A stretch of DNA of 64,000 bases, taken from contig NZ_JALMUV010000016.1 of the NCBI RefSeq assembly GCF_023155275.1, forward strand, positions 62,001 through 126,000. Direction: 5' to 3'. The DNA comes from Streptomyces rhizoryzae. Its GTDB lineage: Bacteria > Actinomycetota > Actinomycetes > Streptomycetales > Streptomycetaceae. This document shows, in pieces, positions 17,343-26,224 of this stretch (its first letter is position 1; the number at the start of each line of letters is the position of its first letter). Both the position numbers and the translations under genes were made by a program. A model generated the notes under the pieces. That model was given only the letters and a program-made list of their open reading frames with translations, searched no databases and was not told the origin of the DNA.

Positions 17343-17822
17343 TCAACGGCTCCCGTGCGGGTCGCGGGCGGTCGGCCGGGACGGGGCCTCCGGCGCCTCG
17401 TTCGCGGACAGGTCCGCCAAGTCCCGCAGCAGCGGCAGGAGTTGGGCCAGGCGCCGGGAGCCGAGCCGCTCGGCGGGCCAGCTGTTGACGCGGGCGACCG
17501 CGGGAGCGATCCGGTGCAGGAGCGCACGGCCCTCGGGGGTGAGGTGGACCTGATGGCGGCGGCGGTGGGCGGGGTCGACCTCGCGGGTGATCCAGCCGCG
17601 GGAGGCGAGCCGGTCGAGCATGGTGGCCATGGTGGACCGGTCGATGGCCGTGGCCTTGCTGAGCTCGACCTGGGTGACGCCGGGGGAGTCCGCGAGGACG
17701 GTCAGGACGGCGTACTGGGGGGCGGTGAGGTCGGGGACCTCGGCCTGCCAGATCGCCGTGAGCTGCTGCATGGCGCGGCGTACCAGGTGCATCGGAGTGT
17801 CGGTGAGGGGCTGCTCGGACAT
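17343..17822 (-). CDS. MarR-family transcriptional regulator
   Basis: 159 residues with a winged helix: LTAPQYAVLTVLADSPGVTQVELSK, then IDRSTMATMLDRLASRGWI, and the wing EVDPAHRRRHQVHLTPEGR. MarR proteins are usually dimeric repressors released by phenolic acids. The divergent gene is a UbiD-type aromatic acid decarboxylase, so a hydroxyaryl acid is a sensible ligand. ATG 17822 is about 120 bp from a pair of palindromic repeats in the intergenic region. Confidence 0.9.
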   Translation of the reverse strand: MSEQPLTDTPMHLVRRAMQQLTAIWQAEVPDLTAPQYAVLTVLADSPGVTQVELSKATAIDRSTMATMLDRLASRGWITREVDPAHRRRHQVHLTPEGRALLHRIAPAVARVNSWPAERLGSRRLAQLLPLLRDLADLSANEAPEAPSRPTARDPHGSR

Positions 17823-17945
17823 GACCGCAGGATCTCCGAATCGTTCCAGCGCGGGTGGGTGGTGAGGCGGGCCCGGCGGCGGGGCCTCCTGGCGGAGATC
17901 TTGGCACAGACGACGGAAACGGGGCGGGCCCGCCCGAGAGGAACA

Positions 17946-17990
17946 TCAGTACACGGATTATCTGTATAGTGAATGTCAGTGCACTGATTA
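17946..17990. promoter_or_regulatory. Two MarR-type operator repeats flanking a -10 element
   Basis: TCAGTACACGGATTA at 17946-17960 and TCAGTGCACTGATTA at 17976-17990 are 15-bp repeats starting exactly 30 bp apart. The second contains the perfect 12-bp palindrome TCAGTGCACTGA. A TATAGT (17965-17970) lies between them, so a bound repressor would cover the ubiD promoter. No clear -35 box was seen. Confidence 0.65.
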
Positions 17991-18029
17991 ATGCCGCCGG
18001 TGCACTGCCGAACACCGTCAGGAGGGCCC

Positions 18030-19499
18030 ATGAAGCATCCGTCCGACCTTCGCGCTCACATCGACGCACTGGAGAAGCTGGGTGATCTCCACCGCGTCCA
18101 TGAGCAGGTGGACTGGAATCTGGAGGCCGCCGCTCAGACCAGGTACAGCACCGAGCGCCGGCTCCCGGCCCCGCTCTTCGAGAACGTCGCGGGCGTCGCC
18201 GAGGGCTTCCGCCTGCTCGGCGCCCCGGCCGCACTGAGCTCCGACCCGAACCGGCGGTACGCGCGCGTCGCGCTCAGCGTCGGCCTGCGCCCGGAGGCGA
18301 CCGGCCGCGAGATCGTCGAGCGCCTGGTCGCCGCCCGGCACCGCCCGGGTGTGCCACCGGTCGCGGTCACCGCCGAGGCGGCCCCGGTGAAGCAGAACGT
18401 CCTGCTCGGCGACGAGGCCGACCTCAACCGCTTCCCCGTACCCTTCGTCCACGAGGGCGACGGCAACCGCTACGCCAACACCTACGGCGTGATCATCGCC
18501 CGGACCCCGGACGGCTCGTGGACCAACTGGTCCATCGCCCGGATCATGATGATCGACGGCACGCACATGACCGGTCTCGTCATGCACCCCCAGCACCTCG
18601 CCCGGATCTGGCAGCAGTGGGCCGACCTCGGCAAGCCCATGCCCTACGCGCTGGTCCAGGGCGGCGACCCCGCGATCCCGTACGTCGGGGGCATACCGCT
18701 CGGCGACGGCGTGGCCGAGGCCGACTACATCGGCGCGCTGATCGGCCGTCCGCTGGAGGTGGTCAAGGCCGAGCTGTCCGACCTGATGGTCCCGGCCGGC
18801 GCCGAGATCGTCATCGAGGGCCACCTGTCCGTCGAACGCGAGGGAGTGGAGGGCCCGTTCGGCGAGTTCGCCGGCTACCTCCCGCGCGAGACCAGCCGCC
18901 AGCCCGTGTACCGCGTGGAGGCCATCACCCACCGGGACGCGCCGATCTGGCCGCTGGTGGCGGAGGGCAAGCCGGTGGACGACTTCCACACCGTGACCGG
19001 AATCGGCGAAGCCGCCGGCGCGCTCGACGCGATCCGCGAGGCCGGACTGCCCGCCGCCTCGGCCTGGGCGCCGCTGAGCGCGGCGAGCCACTGGCTGGTC
19101 GTCACCGCCCCGGCGAACTGGCGTGAGCTGCTGCCCGGCACCACCGAGGAGGAGTACGCGCGCCGGGTCGGCGAGGCGGTGTTCGGCACCAAGTTCGGCT
19201 CCTGCCTCCCGCGGGTCTTCCTGCTGGACGACGACTTCGATCCCACCGACGACGCCGATCTGCTGTGGGCCCTGGCCACCCGCGTCCACCCCGACGGGCG
19301 CACCGTCCGCTTCGCGGACGGCCCGGTCCTTCCCCTGCTCACCTGCTACACGCCCGAAGAACGGCACGCCGCCCGGGCGACCAAGGTGGTCCACGAGGCC
19401 CTGCTCCCCGCGCCCGGTGAGCGCGAGCGGCAGAGCACCTTCGAGGACGCGTACCCGGTCGAGGTGCGGGCCAAGGTGCTGGCACGCTACGCCCGCTGA
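18030..19499 (+). CDS. ubiD: UbiD-family prenylated-FMN decarboxylase
   Basis: 489 residues, the usual length. UbiD enzymes use prenylated FMN to decarboxylate aromatic or alpha,beta-unsaturated acids non-oxidatively. Family signatures are visible: SIARIMMIDGTHMTGLVMHP, YVGGIPLGDGV and the catalytic EGPFGEFAGY segment with its Glu residues. It starts at ATG 18030 after CAGGAGG. The next gene encodes UbiX, which makes the prenyl-FMN cofactor, so they form a functional pair like the vanillate/hydroxybenzoate decarboxylases of Streptomyces; the small third (D) subunit seen in those operons is not present here. The substrate is not certain. Confidence 0.92.
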   Translation: MKHPSDLRAHIDALEKLGDLHRVHEQVDWNLEAAAQTRYSTERRLPAPLFENVAGVAEGFRLLGAPAALSSDPNRRYARVALSVGLRPEATGREIVERLVAARHRPGVPPVAVTAEAAPVKQNVLLGDEADLNRFPVPFVHEGDGNRYANTYGVIIARTPDGSWTNWSIARIMMIDGTHMTGLVMHPQHLARIWQQWADLGKPMPYALVQGGDPAIPYVGGIPLGDGVAEADYIGALIGRPLEVVKAELSDLMVPAGAEIVIEGHLSVEREGVEGPFGEFAGYLPRETSRQPVYRVEAITHRDAPIWPLVAEGKPVDDFHTVTGIGEAAGALDAIREAGLPAASAWAPLSAASHWLVVTAPANWRELLPGTTEEEYARRVGEAVFGTKFGSCLPRVFLLDDDFDPTDDADLLWALATRVHPDGRTVRFADGPVLPLLTCYTPEERHAARATKVVHEALLPAPGERERQSTFEDAYPVEVRAKVLARYAR

Positions 19500-19510
19500 C
19501 GCCTCGTCAG

Positions 19511-19548
19511 CCGGCCAGCCAGCCAGCCAGCCAGCCGGCCGGCCGGCC
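19511..19548. repeat. Tetranucleotide repeat tract between ubiD and ubiX
   Basis: CCGG, then five CCAG units (19515-19534), then three CCGG units. It lies 12 bp after the ubiD stop in a 143-bp gap. The CCGG parts can fold on themselves. Such a tract may vary in length between strains; any effect on ubiX expression is speculation. Confidence 0.7.
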
Positions 19549-19642
19549 GCCGGCCCGGCAGCGGGCGGGGTGGCCAGCCGGCCGTCCCGACCCCGCCGGG
19601 CCACCCGAAGGAAACGACACCGAGGACACGAAAGGTCGAGGC

Positions 19643-20269
19643 ATGCGCCTGATCGTCGGAATGACCGGCGCCACCGGAGCCGTGCTCGGCATCCGGCTCC
19701 TCCAGCAGCTGCGGGAGCAGCCGGACGTGGAGACACACCTGGTCATGAGCCGCTGGGCGAAGGCGACCATCGCCATGGAAACGGACTGGACCTCCCGGGA
19801 CGTCGCCGCCCTCGCCGATGTGGTGCACGGCGCGGACGACCAAGCGGCATCCGTGTCCAGCGGTTCCTTCCGCACCGACGGGATGGTGATCCTTCCCTGT
19901 AGCGCGAAAACGCTGGCGGCGATCCGGGCCGGGTACGGCAGCGATCTGATCGCCCGGGCCGCGGACGTCGTCATCAAGGAACGCCGGCGCCTGGTACTCG
20001 GCGTACGCGAGACGCCGCTCTCGACCATCCACCTGGAGAACATGCTGGCCCTCTCCCGGATGGGCGTGACGCTCCTGCCGCCGATGCCCGCCTTCTACAA
20101 CAAGCCGCAGAGCCCGGACGACATCGTCGACCACATCGTCGCCCGGGTCATGGACCAGTTCGGCCTGGACAGTGAGCGAGCCGTACGCTGGGAAGGCCCC
20201 GCCACGGCGCACGGTCACCGCACCTCCCGCGCCCGCCGACCGGCCCAGGCCGCGGAAGCCGCCGGATGA
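19643..20269 (+). CDS. ubiX: UbiX-family flavin prenyltransferase
   Basis: 208 residues. It has the N-terminal GMTGATGAVLGIRLL flavin-binding loop, SGSFRTDGMVILPCSAKTLAAI, the LVLGVRETPLSTIHLENMLALS segment and MPAFYNKP, all conserved in UbiX. It joins dimethylallyl phosphate to FMN to make the UbiD cofactor. Start ATG 19643 follows an A/G-rich stretch. The C-terminal ~20 residues (Arg/Ala-rich) exceed the family core. It is the second gene of the ubiD operon. Confidence 0.93.
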   Translation: MRLIVGMTGATGAVLGIRLLQQLREQPDVETHLVMSRWAKATIAMETDWTSRDVAALADVVHGADDQAASVSSGSFRTDGMVILPCSAKTLAAIRAGYGSDLIARAADVVIKERRRLVLGVRETPLSTIHLENMLALSRMGVTLLPPMPAFYNKPQSPDDIVDHIVARVMDQFGLDSERAVRWEGPATAHGHRTSRARRPAQAAEAAG

Positions 20270-20392
20270 AGCCCTCGGGGCGCCCCACCCGCACGGCGGA
20301 TCCGGCAGCGTGCGCAGCACGTTCGTCCCCTGTGCACAGACGTCCCCGGAACGGCCGGGCCCGCCCGGCGCCGGTACGCCGGCCGAGGCCCC

Positions 20393-20560
20393 GACTTCGA
20401 CACGTACCGCCGCCCGCTGTGGAAGCGCAGCATCAAACCGCTGATCACCCGACCCGGCGTCGCCCGCGGTCCCGGGCCGGGGACGGTGCGTTGGGTGGTG
20501 GAGCGAACGGTCCGGCCGATCATGCGGGGCGTCGATAAATGCCTCGACATCCGGCACGGT
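20393..20560 (+). pseudogene. IS5-family transposase C-terminal remnant
   Basis: One frame reads DFDTYRRPLWKRSIKPLITR and, further on, VRWVVERTV. That is the C-terminal block of a DDE transposase, with the Glu of the triad in WVVER. The expected flanking catalytic parts and a start codon are absent, and the similarity fades after the GVDKCL segment. It is a decayed insertion just upstream of the DinB gene. Confidence 0.75.
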
Positions 20561-20580
20561 GGTCGGGGACGCTTCCCGCG

Positions 20581-21087
20581 ATGACCAGAATCGACGACAC
20601 GCCACCCGCGTGGGACGAGCGCACCCAGCTCACCACTTTCCTCGACTACGCACGGGACACTGCCCGCGCCAAGTGTGCGGGCGTCTCCGCGGAGAACGCC
20701 CGCAAGGCGCTCCTGCCGGGCTCACCGCTGATGACCATGAGCGGAGTGATCAACCATCTCCGCTGGGTGGAGTACTACTGGTTCCAGGTGGTCTTCCTCG
20801 GCGAGGAAGACCGGGCCCCCATGACGGATGAGGACCCCGACCGCGAAATGCGTATCGCCGTCGACTTCCCGCTCATTCGGTTGCTCGACGAATACGCCGA
20901 ACAGAGCGCCCGCTACCGCGAACTGGTCGCCGGGAACGACCTGGACAAGCAAGCCCAACGAGCCATCCGCGACGGCCGCCACGTCGACCTGCGCTGGATC
21001 CTCCTCCACCTCACCGAGGAGACGGCACGCCACAACGGCCATCTGGACATCCTGCGCGAGATGCTCGACGGCACAACCGGTTACTAG
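20581..21087 (+). CDS. DinB-family protein (DUF664)
   Basis: 168 residues. The four-helix DinB fold is suggested by LTTFLDYARDTARAKCAGVS, the metal-binding His in INHLRWVEYYWFQ, and HLTEETARHNGHLDILRE, the classical C-terminal motif with two His. Family members are thought to be thiol-dependent S-transferases (mycothiol or bacillithiol) or metal proteins; function here is unknown. Start ATG 20581. The gene is intact although it lies between an IS remnant and a frameshifted gene. Confidence 0.88.
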   Translation: MTRIDDTPPAWDERTQLTTFLDYARDTARAKCAGVSAENARKALLPGSPLMTMSGVINHLRWVEYYWFQVVFLGEEDRAPMTDEDPDREMRIAVDFPLIRLLDEYAEQSARYRELVAGNDLDKQAQRAIRDGRHVDLRWILLHLTEETARHNGHLDILREMLDGTTGY

Positions 21088-21160
21088 GAACCGTCCGGGC
21101 ATCATGGGTTGGCGCGCACGGTCGGCGGTAGGTGTCTGCGCGGTCCCATGGTCTGCGCCC

Positions 21161-21632
21161 ATGACCACCGAGGAGTACCTCTCAACGCTTGACGCGTTGG
21201 CCGTGCAGCCGTTCCCGGAGGCGACTTATGTCGACACCTCCGGTGAAGGCGGACCGGAGCATCATGTGCGCGAACTGCACGTCAGTCGGGACTTCTGGGA
21301 GGACGACGACGGGCAGGCCGGGGTCGAGGCCGAAGCCGAACTCCAGACCTGTCTCGACGGCCTGGCCGCACACCTGACAACTCGGTGGGGCAATGCGTTC
21401 GTCGTGGACCTCGGACCGTATCTCAGCGCCAGCTTGCGAGGGCGAGCCGGTGCCCGAGCCACTCGACCACCTCAGCCAACAAGTGGTGAGCATGCAGGTG
21501 TGGCCACTCCCCGACAGCGGTCGTCGGCTCGCGCCGGCGGTCGGCCAGGCCGACAAGGAGCTGCCACTCGTCCTGTTTGCCGCCGTCGGCAGAGCTTCCG
21601 CACGCGACTTGAGCACGAGTGGCCGGTCATGA
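21161..21632 (+). pseudogene. Frameshifted gene of unknown function
   Basis: From ATG 21161 the protein reads MTTEEYLSTLDALAVQPFP and continues plausibly to VVDLGPYLSA near 21435. After that the sensible continuation (EPLDHLSQQVVSMQVWPLP, LPLVLFAAVGRA) is only found one frame over, ending at the TGA at 21630-21632. Joined, it would be about 155 residues, acidic and without membrane segments. I do not recognise the family. A sequencing error is the alternative explanation for the frameshift. Confidence 0.6.
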
Positions 21633-21751
21633 ACGGAGCCGCACGAGGACAGCGGCAGCTGAGACAGTGCCGAGAAACGGCGCCGCTCTCCTTGCCACCG
21701 ACAGCCATTGCCGAAGTGAGCTTGCCCGTACCGAGGCGGGGGCGCCGGGCC

Positions 21752-22600
21752 CTACCGGCGGACCGCCGAGACCAGTCCGCCGGGCCGCTCCTCGTCCTGC
21801 GGTGGGGTTCCGATCGGGCGGCCGTAGGCGGCGGCGCGCTCGTGCAGGGTGTGGGCGTCGGCCTCCCAGCCGTGCCCCGCCAGCCACCCCACCGGGTCGT
21901 CGGGCATCTCCGAAACCCACAGGGATGCCGCCGACCCCGGCACGGCGTCCGCGCCGAAGCGCTCGATCACGCCGCGCGAGCCCAACGTCAGCCCCATCCG
22001 ACTGCCTGCCGCCGACTGCGCGCTGATCCGGGCCAGCAGCAACTCCACGGCGTCCGCGGGCAGGTAGATCAGCAGTCCTTCGGCGATCCACACGGTCGGC
22101 ACCGCCGGGTCGTGCCCTGCGGCGGCCAGCGCGCCCGGCCAGTCCGCCCGCAGATCCACCGCGACGGTGATCCGCTCGCAGCGTGCGACGGTCCGCTCCT
22201 CGCGCAGTACCGAAGCCTTGAAGTCCAGTGGCGCGGCAGTGTCGACCTCGAACAGCCGGGTGCCGTCCGGCCAGTCCATCCGGAAGGCCCGGCTGTCCAT
22301 GCCGGCGCCGAGCAGTACGACCTGCCGGATTCCGGCCGCGGAGGACTGCCGCAACAGGTCGTCGAGGAACCTCGTCCTGATGACGATGGAGCGCGACACG
22401 GCCAGCCGGCGGCGTCGGGCGGCCTCGTCACCGGGCGGCGGCGAGGAGGGCCACAGGCCGCCGGCGGTGGCGAAGGCCCGTGCCAGCGGGTCGTGGAACA
22501 GCGCGTCCGCCCGCTCGGTCTCCAGCGCCCGCACCCGGGCCACCCCGACCGCCGTGGCCCACACTCCCGACGGCTGAACCCGCTCCCGCTCATCAGTCAC
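21752..22600 (-). CDS. Class I SAM-dependent methyltransferase (TIGR00027/LCMT-like)
   Basis: 282 residues. It starts after a short basic N-terminus with VGVARVRALETERADALFHDPLA, then has SIVIRTRFLDDLL, the SAM-binding motif QVVLLGAGMDSRAFRM, RLFEVDTAAPLDFKA and IAEGLLIYLP. These are diagnostic of the PPM1/LCMT-related O-methyltransferases that are abundant in Mycobacterium and Streptomyces. The acceptor is unknown. It stands alone; no operon partner is visible. Confidence 0.92.
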   Translation of the reverse strand: MTDERERVQPSGVWATAVGVARVRALETERADALFHDPLARAFATAGGLWPSSPPPGDEAARRRRLAVSRSIVIRTRFLDDLLRQSSAAGIRQVVLLGAGMDSRAFRMDWPDGTRLFEVDTAAPLDFKASVLREERTVARCERITVAVDLRADWPGALAAAGHDPAVPTVWIAEGLLIYLPADAVELLLARISAQSAAGSRMGLTLGSRGVIERFGADAVPGSAASLWVSEMPDDPVGWLAGHGWEADAHTLHERAAAYGRPIGTPPQDEERPGGLVSAVRR

Positions 22601-22679
22601 CGCGCCAGCCTAAGCGATCGATCAGACGGGCGGGGCAGGGGTTCGCTGCGGCCCGAGTTGAACGGTAGGCCCGTTCCCC

Positions 22680-22880
22680 TCAAGAGTCGTGATGACCGCT
22701 GGAGCGCTTGAACAGGATGTCGGCGGCGCGGTCCATGACCTCGGTGCGACTGCGGCCCTCGTGGTCGGCGGCGAGGAAGTGATTCCCGATGCGCAGACAG
22801 AAGGCGAGCAAGCTGCGCGCCTCGATCTCGTCGGCATCGGAGCAGAACGTGCCGATGAGCTCGCGCAGCAGGTCCATGCG
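22680..22880 (-). pseudogene. TetR-family regulator remnant (C-terminal part)
   Basis: The reverse strand reads MDLLRELIGTFCSDADEIEA followed by a SLLAFCLRIGNHFLAADH segment, typical of the ligand-domain end of a TetR regulator. The upstream sequence that should hold the helix-turn-helix is unrecognisable (Cys/Arg-rich), so only about 65 residues remain. The stop lies at 22680. It is most likely a decayed regulator of the neighbouring methyltransferase. Confidence 0.6.
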
Positions 22881-23159
22881 GCGGTTGTCGGGAGAGCTGG
22901 CCTCGCCCACGGGAACGGAGCGCACTTCGACAGCGTTCCGGCAGCCGTTCGTGCGCCACAACTGGGGCCGGGGGGCAAGGCGTTGCGACAGCTGTGAGTC
23001 GGGCTCGCAGCCCGCGTCCCGCAACGTCTCGTCGGCGGCCTGCCGCACGCCCGTAAATTACCGGACTCCGTGCCCGATCGGCCTCGGAGTCGCCTGGTCA
23101 CCCCTGCCTGTCGTGCCGCCCGGCAGCTGCGACGACGCTCGTTCGACTGATCCGATCGA

Positions 23160-23894
23160 TCAGGCGGGCGCGCCGGCCAGGACTTCCACCCGGCCGGTGT
23201 CAAGCGAGTAGTAGGCGCCGACCACGGCAAGCGCGCCCCTTCGCACGAGCGGGGCCAGGTCCTGGTTGGCGCGCAGATCAGCCGCGGTCAACGTGACCTG
23301 GGCCCTGGCCATGGTATCGACCGGGTCGGTGCCGCTCTCCCGGAGTGCCTGCTCGTACGCCGGCTGGAGCGCCTTGACGATCGCTTGCAGGTTGCCGGGC
23401 AGCCTTTTGCCGTCACGAAGGGACTGGTACGCCGCTTTGACAGCGCCGCAGCGCTGATGCCCGAGGACCACGACGAGGGGGGTGTTGCTGGTCATGGGTC
23501 CGTACTCGACAGAACCGGTGACCACCGGGCCGACCGCCGCCCCGCCCGTGCGCATGACGTAAAGATCACCCAACCCGGTATCGAAGAGGAGTTCGGGTGG
23601 CACCCGTGAGTCGATACACGAGAGGACCGAACCGAAAGGCTCCTGTCCCCGGGCCAGGAGCTGACGCCGGCTGGGATCCCGGTCGGGGTGCTGGAGGTGC
23701 CCGCTCACCCAGCGCTGGTTGCCTTCCATCAGCCTCGTGAATGCCGCGGCGGGGGTGGTGGGCCGTGCCTGCGACGAGGCACTGGGGGCCGACGAGGCTT
23801 CGCTCTTCGCAGAGCACCCCGCAAGCGCAACTGCGGCGCCCACCAGTCCGCCGGCAAGCAGCGTCCTACGACCCGGACTCCCGGCTCTCTCCAT
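23160..23894 (-). CDS. Exported beta-class carbonic anhydrase, predicted lipoprotein
   Basis: 244 residues. RRTLLAGGLVGAAVALAGC gives a twin-arginine-like signal and a lipobox with Cys27, so the mature enzyme should be anchored outside the membrane. The zinc site is complete: Cys93 and Asp95-Arg97 in CIDSR, and His146 and Cys149 in GHQRCG. It interconverts CO2 and bicarbonate. ATG 23894 has GAGGGG 8 nt upstream. Lipoprotein beta-carbonic anhydrases are known in actinobacteria but are less common than cytosolic ones. No sulphate or bicarbonate transporter is next to it. Confidence 0.9.
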   Translation of the reverse strand: MERAGSPGRRTLLAGGLVGAAVALAGCSAKSEASSAPSASSQARPTTPAAAFTRLMEGNQRWVSGHLQHPDRDPSRRQLLARGQEPFGSVLSCIDSRVPPELLFDTGLGDLYVMRTGGAAVGPVVTGSVEYGPMTSNTPLVVVLGHQRCGAVKAAYQSLRDGKRLPGNLQAIVKALQPAYEQALRESGTDPVDTMARAQVTLTAADLRANQDLAPLVRRGALAVVGAYYSLDTGRVEVLAGAPA

Positions 23895-24448
23895 CGATTG
23901 TTCCCCTCGATGCCGCTCAGACTTGTCCTGTGTCCTGCCGGGCTCCATGGTCGGCGTTGTGCAGGCTCCCGCACCGCAGGCACAAGCGGGCGTGGGCCGC
24001 ATTGCGGCAGACGGACCACCGCATCTGCCTGCTTCGCGCCGATGCGACGCAGGGGACGGCGACGGCGACGGCGACGGTGCCGCAGGAGCTGGTGCGTGGA
24101 ATGCCCTGTCCTGCCTCTGGGGAGAAGTGGGCCCCCAACGTCCTGGATCCCGTCGGAAAGGGCGCCGCGGACCATCGCCTGGGTCCATAGCCCTGGTGGT
24201 CACGAGGACAACCTCGTCGACGACGCCGGTCCGGCGGCACCTCCCGTGGTCGGCGGTCCGGGAAGTGGGCGGATGCAGCCGTCGGCCGATCAGTGTGTGC
24301 CCGCGGTCAGGGGAGGAGGGGAGGAAACCGCCCACCGGACCGCTATCCGTGTGACCGGCAGCGCCGGAGCAATGGCAGTGGCACCCCGCCCGACCGAGGT
24401 GGCCACGAGACGAGGACCAGTCAGCTGCTGACCTGCTTGAATGGCCGA
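23895..24448. other. Intergenic stretch, no supportable gene
   Basis: About 550 bp between the divergent carbonic anhydrase and PhzF-like genes. It contains a short GACGGC hexamer tract (24055-24076, three full units plus a partial one). No frame shows a recognisable domain. Confidence 0.5.
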
Positions 24449-25108
24449 GTGACCGCTGACATCCTCTTCCTTCGCGTCTTCTGCGGCCCGGGCGGCGAAC
24501 ACGGCAACGTTCTGGGCGTGGTACGCGACGGCCGTGCCTTTCCCGACGAGCGGTCCAGACAGGCCCTGGCCCGGGAACTGGGGCTGAGCGAGACCGTGTT
24601 CATCGACGATGCCGAGCGCGGTGTCGTAGACATCTATACGCCCGGAACGCGGCTCTCGTTCGCCGGGTACCCGCTCGTCGGCGTGGCCTGGCTGCTCGGC
24701 CTGGAAACGCTGGAGCTGTCCGTGGGCAGCATCCTCGTGCGTCGCGCCGAGGGCTGCACGTGGATCAGAGCACGAGCGGAGTGGGTTCCGCCGCGCACGC
24801 TGCGGCAGTACGGCAGTGCGCAGGAGGTCGACGGGCTGGCGGTGCCGGAACCAGGAGAGTGGGTATACGCCTGGGCCTGGCAGGACGAGGCCGCCGGCCG
24901 CATCCGTGCCCGGGGGTTCCCGGGCCGTGGCGACGGCATCGACGAGGACGAGGCCACCGGCGCGGCAGCACTCCTGCTCGCCGACCGGCTGGGGCGAGCC
25001 GTCACGGTCACCCAGGGCAGCGGATCGCACATCATGGCAGCCCCCGGCCCCGACGGCACCACCGATATCGGCGGACGTGTCTGCGTCGTGGACGATTCCT
25101 GGTGCTGA
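24449..25108 (+). CDS. PhzF-family isomerase-like protein
   Basis: 219 residues, somewhat shorter than the usual ~280. It keeps the PhzF/diaminopimelate-epimerase-fold cues: FLRVFCGPGGEHGNVLGVV, ELGLSETVFI, the domain-linking RLSFAGYPLVGVAWLL, DEDEATGAAALLLADRL and the GSGSHIMAAPG segment. The start is GTG 24449 without an obvious ribosome binding site; longer readings upstream do not look like protein. PhzF proteins isomerise dienes in phenazine and other pathways, but most members have no known substrate. The gene stands alone here. Confidence 0.8.
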   Translation: MTADILFLRVFCGPGGEHGNVLGVVRDGRAFPDERSRQALARELGLSETVFIDDAERGVVDIYTPGTRLSFAGYPLVGVAWLLGLETLELSVGSILVRRAEGCTWIRARAEWVPPRTLRQYGSAQEVDGLAVPEPGEWVYAWAWQDEAAGRIRARGFPGRGDGIDEDEATGAAALLLADRLGRAVTVTQGSGSHIMAAPGPDGTTDIGGRVCVVDDSWC

Positions 25109-25256
25109 ACTGCAACGCCATGGCGAGCGGGCTGCTGGCCGAAGCACAGCGAGGTGCCGAGCGCGGCGGATGCGGGTGTGCTGTCAGCAGCCGACATCCG
25201 TGTGGGCGGAGCGTTCCAGGGCATGCGAGCCGTGATGCCTTGGCCTAGGAGGTTTC

Positions 25257-26126
25257 GTGTTCGACGGCTTCGAGTTGACGCGATGTGAGGGGGACGGCGC
25301 TTACCTGCGGGTGCGCCATGGCGGCGACGGTCCGGCGGTCCTGCTCCTGCACGGGCATCCGCGCACGCACGCCACGTGGCACCGTGTCGCCCCACTGCTG
25401 GTCGCGGCCGGTCATACGGTGGTCTGCCCCGACCTGCGTGGCTACGGTCAGTCCGACAAGCCCGCGACCGACCCGGAGCACCGCCCGTACTCCAAGCGCG
25501 CCATGGCCGGCGACTGCCTGGCGGTCATGCGCCGCCTCGGGCATGAGCGGTTCGCCGTCGTCGGGCACGACCGGGGCGCGTACGTGGCCACGCGCCTCGC
25601 CCTGGACCATCCGGAAGCGGTGTCCGCGGTGAGCGTGCTGGACGCCGTCCCCATCGGGGAGGCGCTGCGGCGCTGCGACGCGACGTTCGCCGCGAGCTGG
25701 TGGCACTGGTTCTTCCTCGGACAGACCGACAAGCCGGCCGAACGCGTCATCAACGCCGACCCCGACGCCTGGTACCAGGCCACAGCCGAACAGATGGGCA
25801 CCGAGGCGTACGAGGATTACCGCCGCGCCATTCACGACCCTGCCACCGTGCACGCCATGTGCGAGGACTACCGCGCCGGCCTCGGTGTCGACCGGGAGCA
25901 CGATGACGCCGATCGGCAGGCCGGCCGGCGCATCCGTTGTCCGTTGCAGGTGTTGTGGGCCACCCGGGACGACATGGTCGACCTCTACGGCGACGTACCG
26001 GGCGTGTGGCGGGACTGGGCGAGTAACCGGCTGGACGGCGGCCCGATCGACTCCGGCCACCACATCGCGGAAGAGAAGCCCGAGGAGCTCGTCTCCGCCC
26101 TGTGCGCGTTCTGGAGGACCGCCTGA
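25257..26126 (+). CDS. Alpha/beta hydrolase, haloacetate dehalogenase-like
   Basis: 289 residues, GTG start with AGGAGG 4 nt upstream. The oxyanion HGHPRTHATW, the nucleophile elbow GHDRGAY (Asp105), the WHWFFLG halide-site segment and the C-terminal SGHHIAEE His resemble fluoroacetate dehalogenases. In those enzymes the carboxylate is held by two Arg, one directly after the Asp and one four positions after it. Here the first is present (Arg106) but the second is Tyr109. The true substrate may therefore not be a haloacid; an epoxide or other aspartate-nucleophile reaction is an alternative. Confidence 0.85.
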   Translation: MFDGFELTRCEGDGAYLRVRHGGDGPAVLLLHGHPRTHATWHRVAPLLVAAGHTVVCPDLRGYGQSDKPATDPEHRPYSKRAMAGDCLAVMRRLGHERFAVVGHDRGAYVATRLALDHPEAVSAVSVLDAVPIGEALRRCDATFAASWWHWFFLGQTDKPAERVINADPDAWYQATAEQMGTEAYEDYRRAIHDPATVHAMCEDYRAGLGVDREHDDADRQAGRRIRCPLQVLWATRDDMVDLYGDVPGVWRDWASNRLDGGPIDSGHHIAEEKPEELVSALCAFWRTA

Positions 26127-26224
26127 GAAGGGCAGGACGCGATTCCGCGGGAGACCTCACGCCTGGCCAAGTCGGGGTGCTGCCCCAGGCGTTCCGCGGG
26201 CGGTTCGCGCAGGTCGATGGTGCA

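Noticed and set aside
19511..19548. Tetranucleotide tract as part of a CRISPR-like array
   Set aside because: Units of 4 bp without spacers; a simple sequence repeat.
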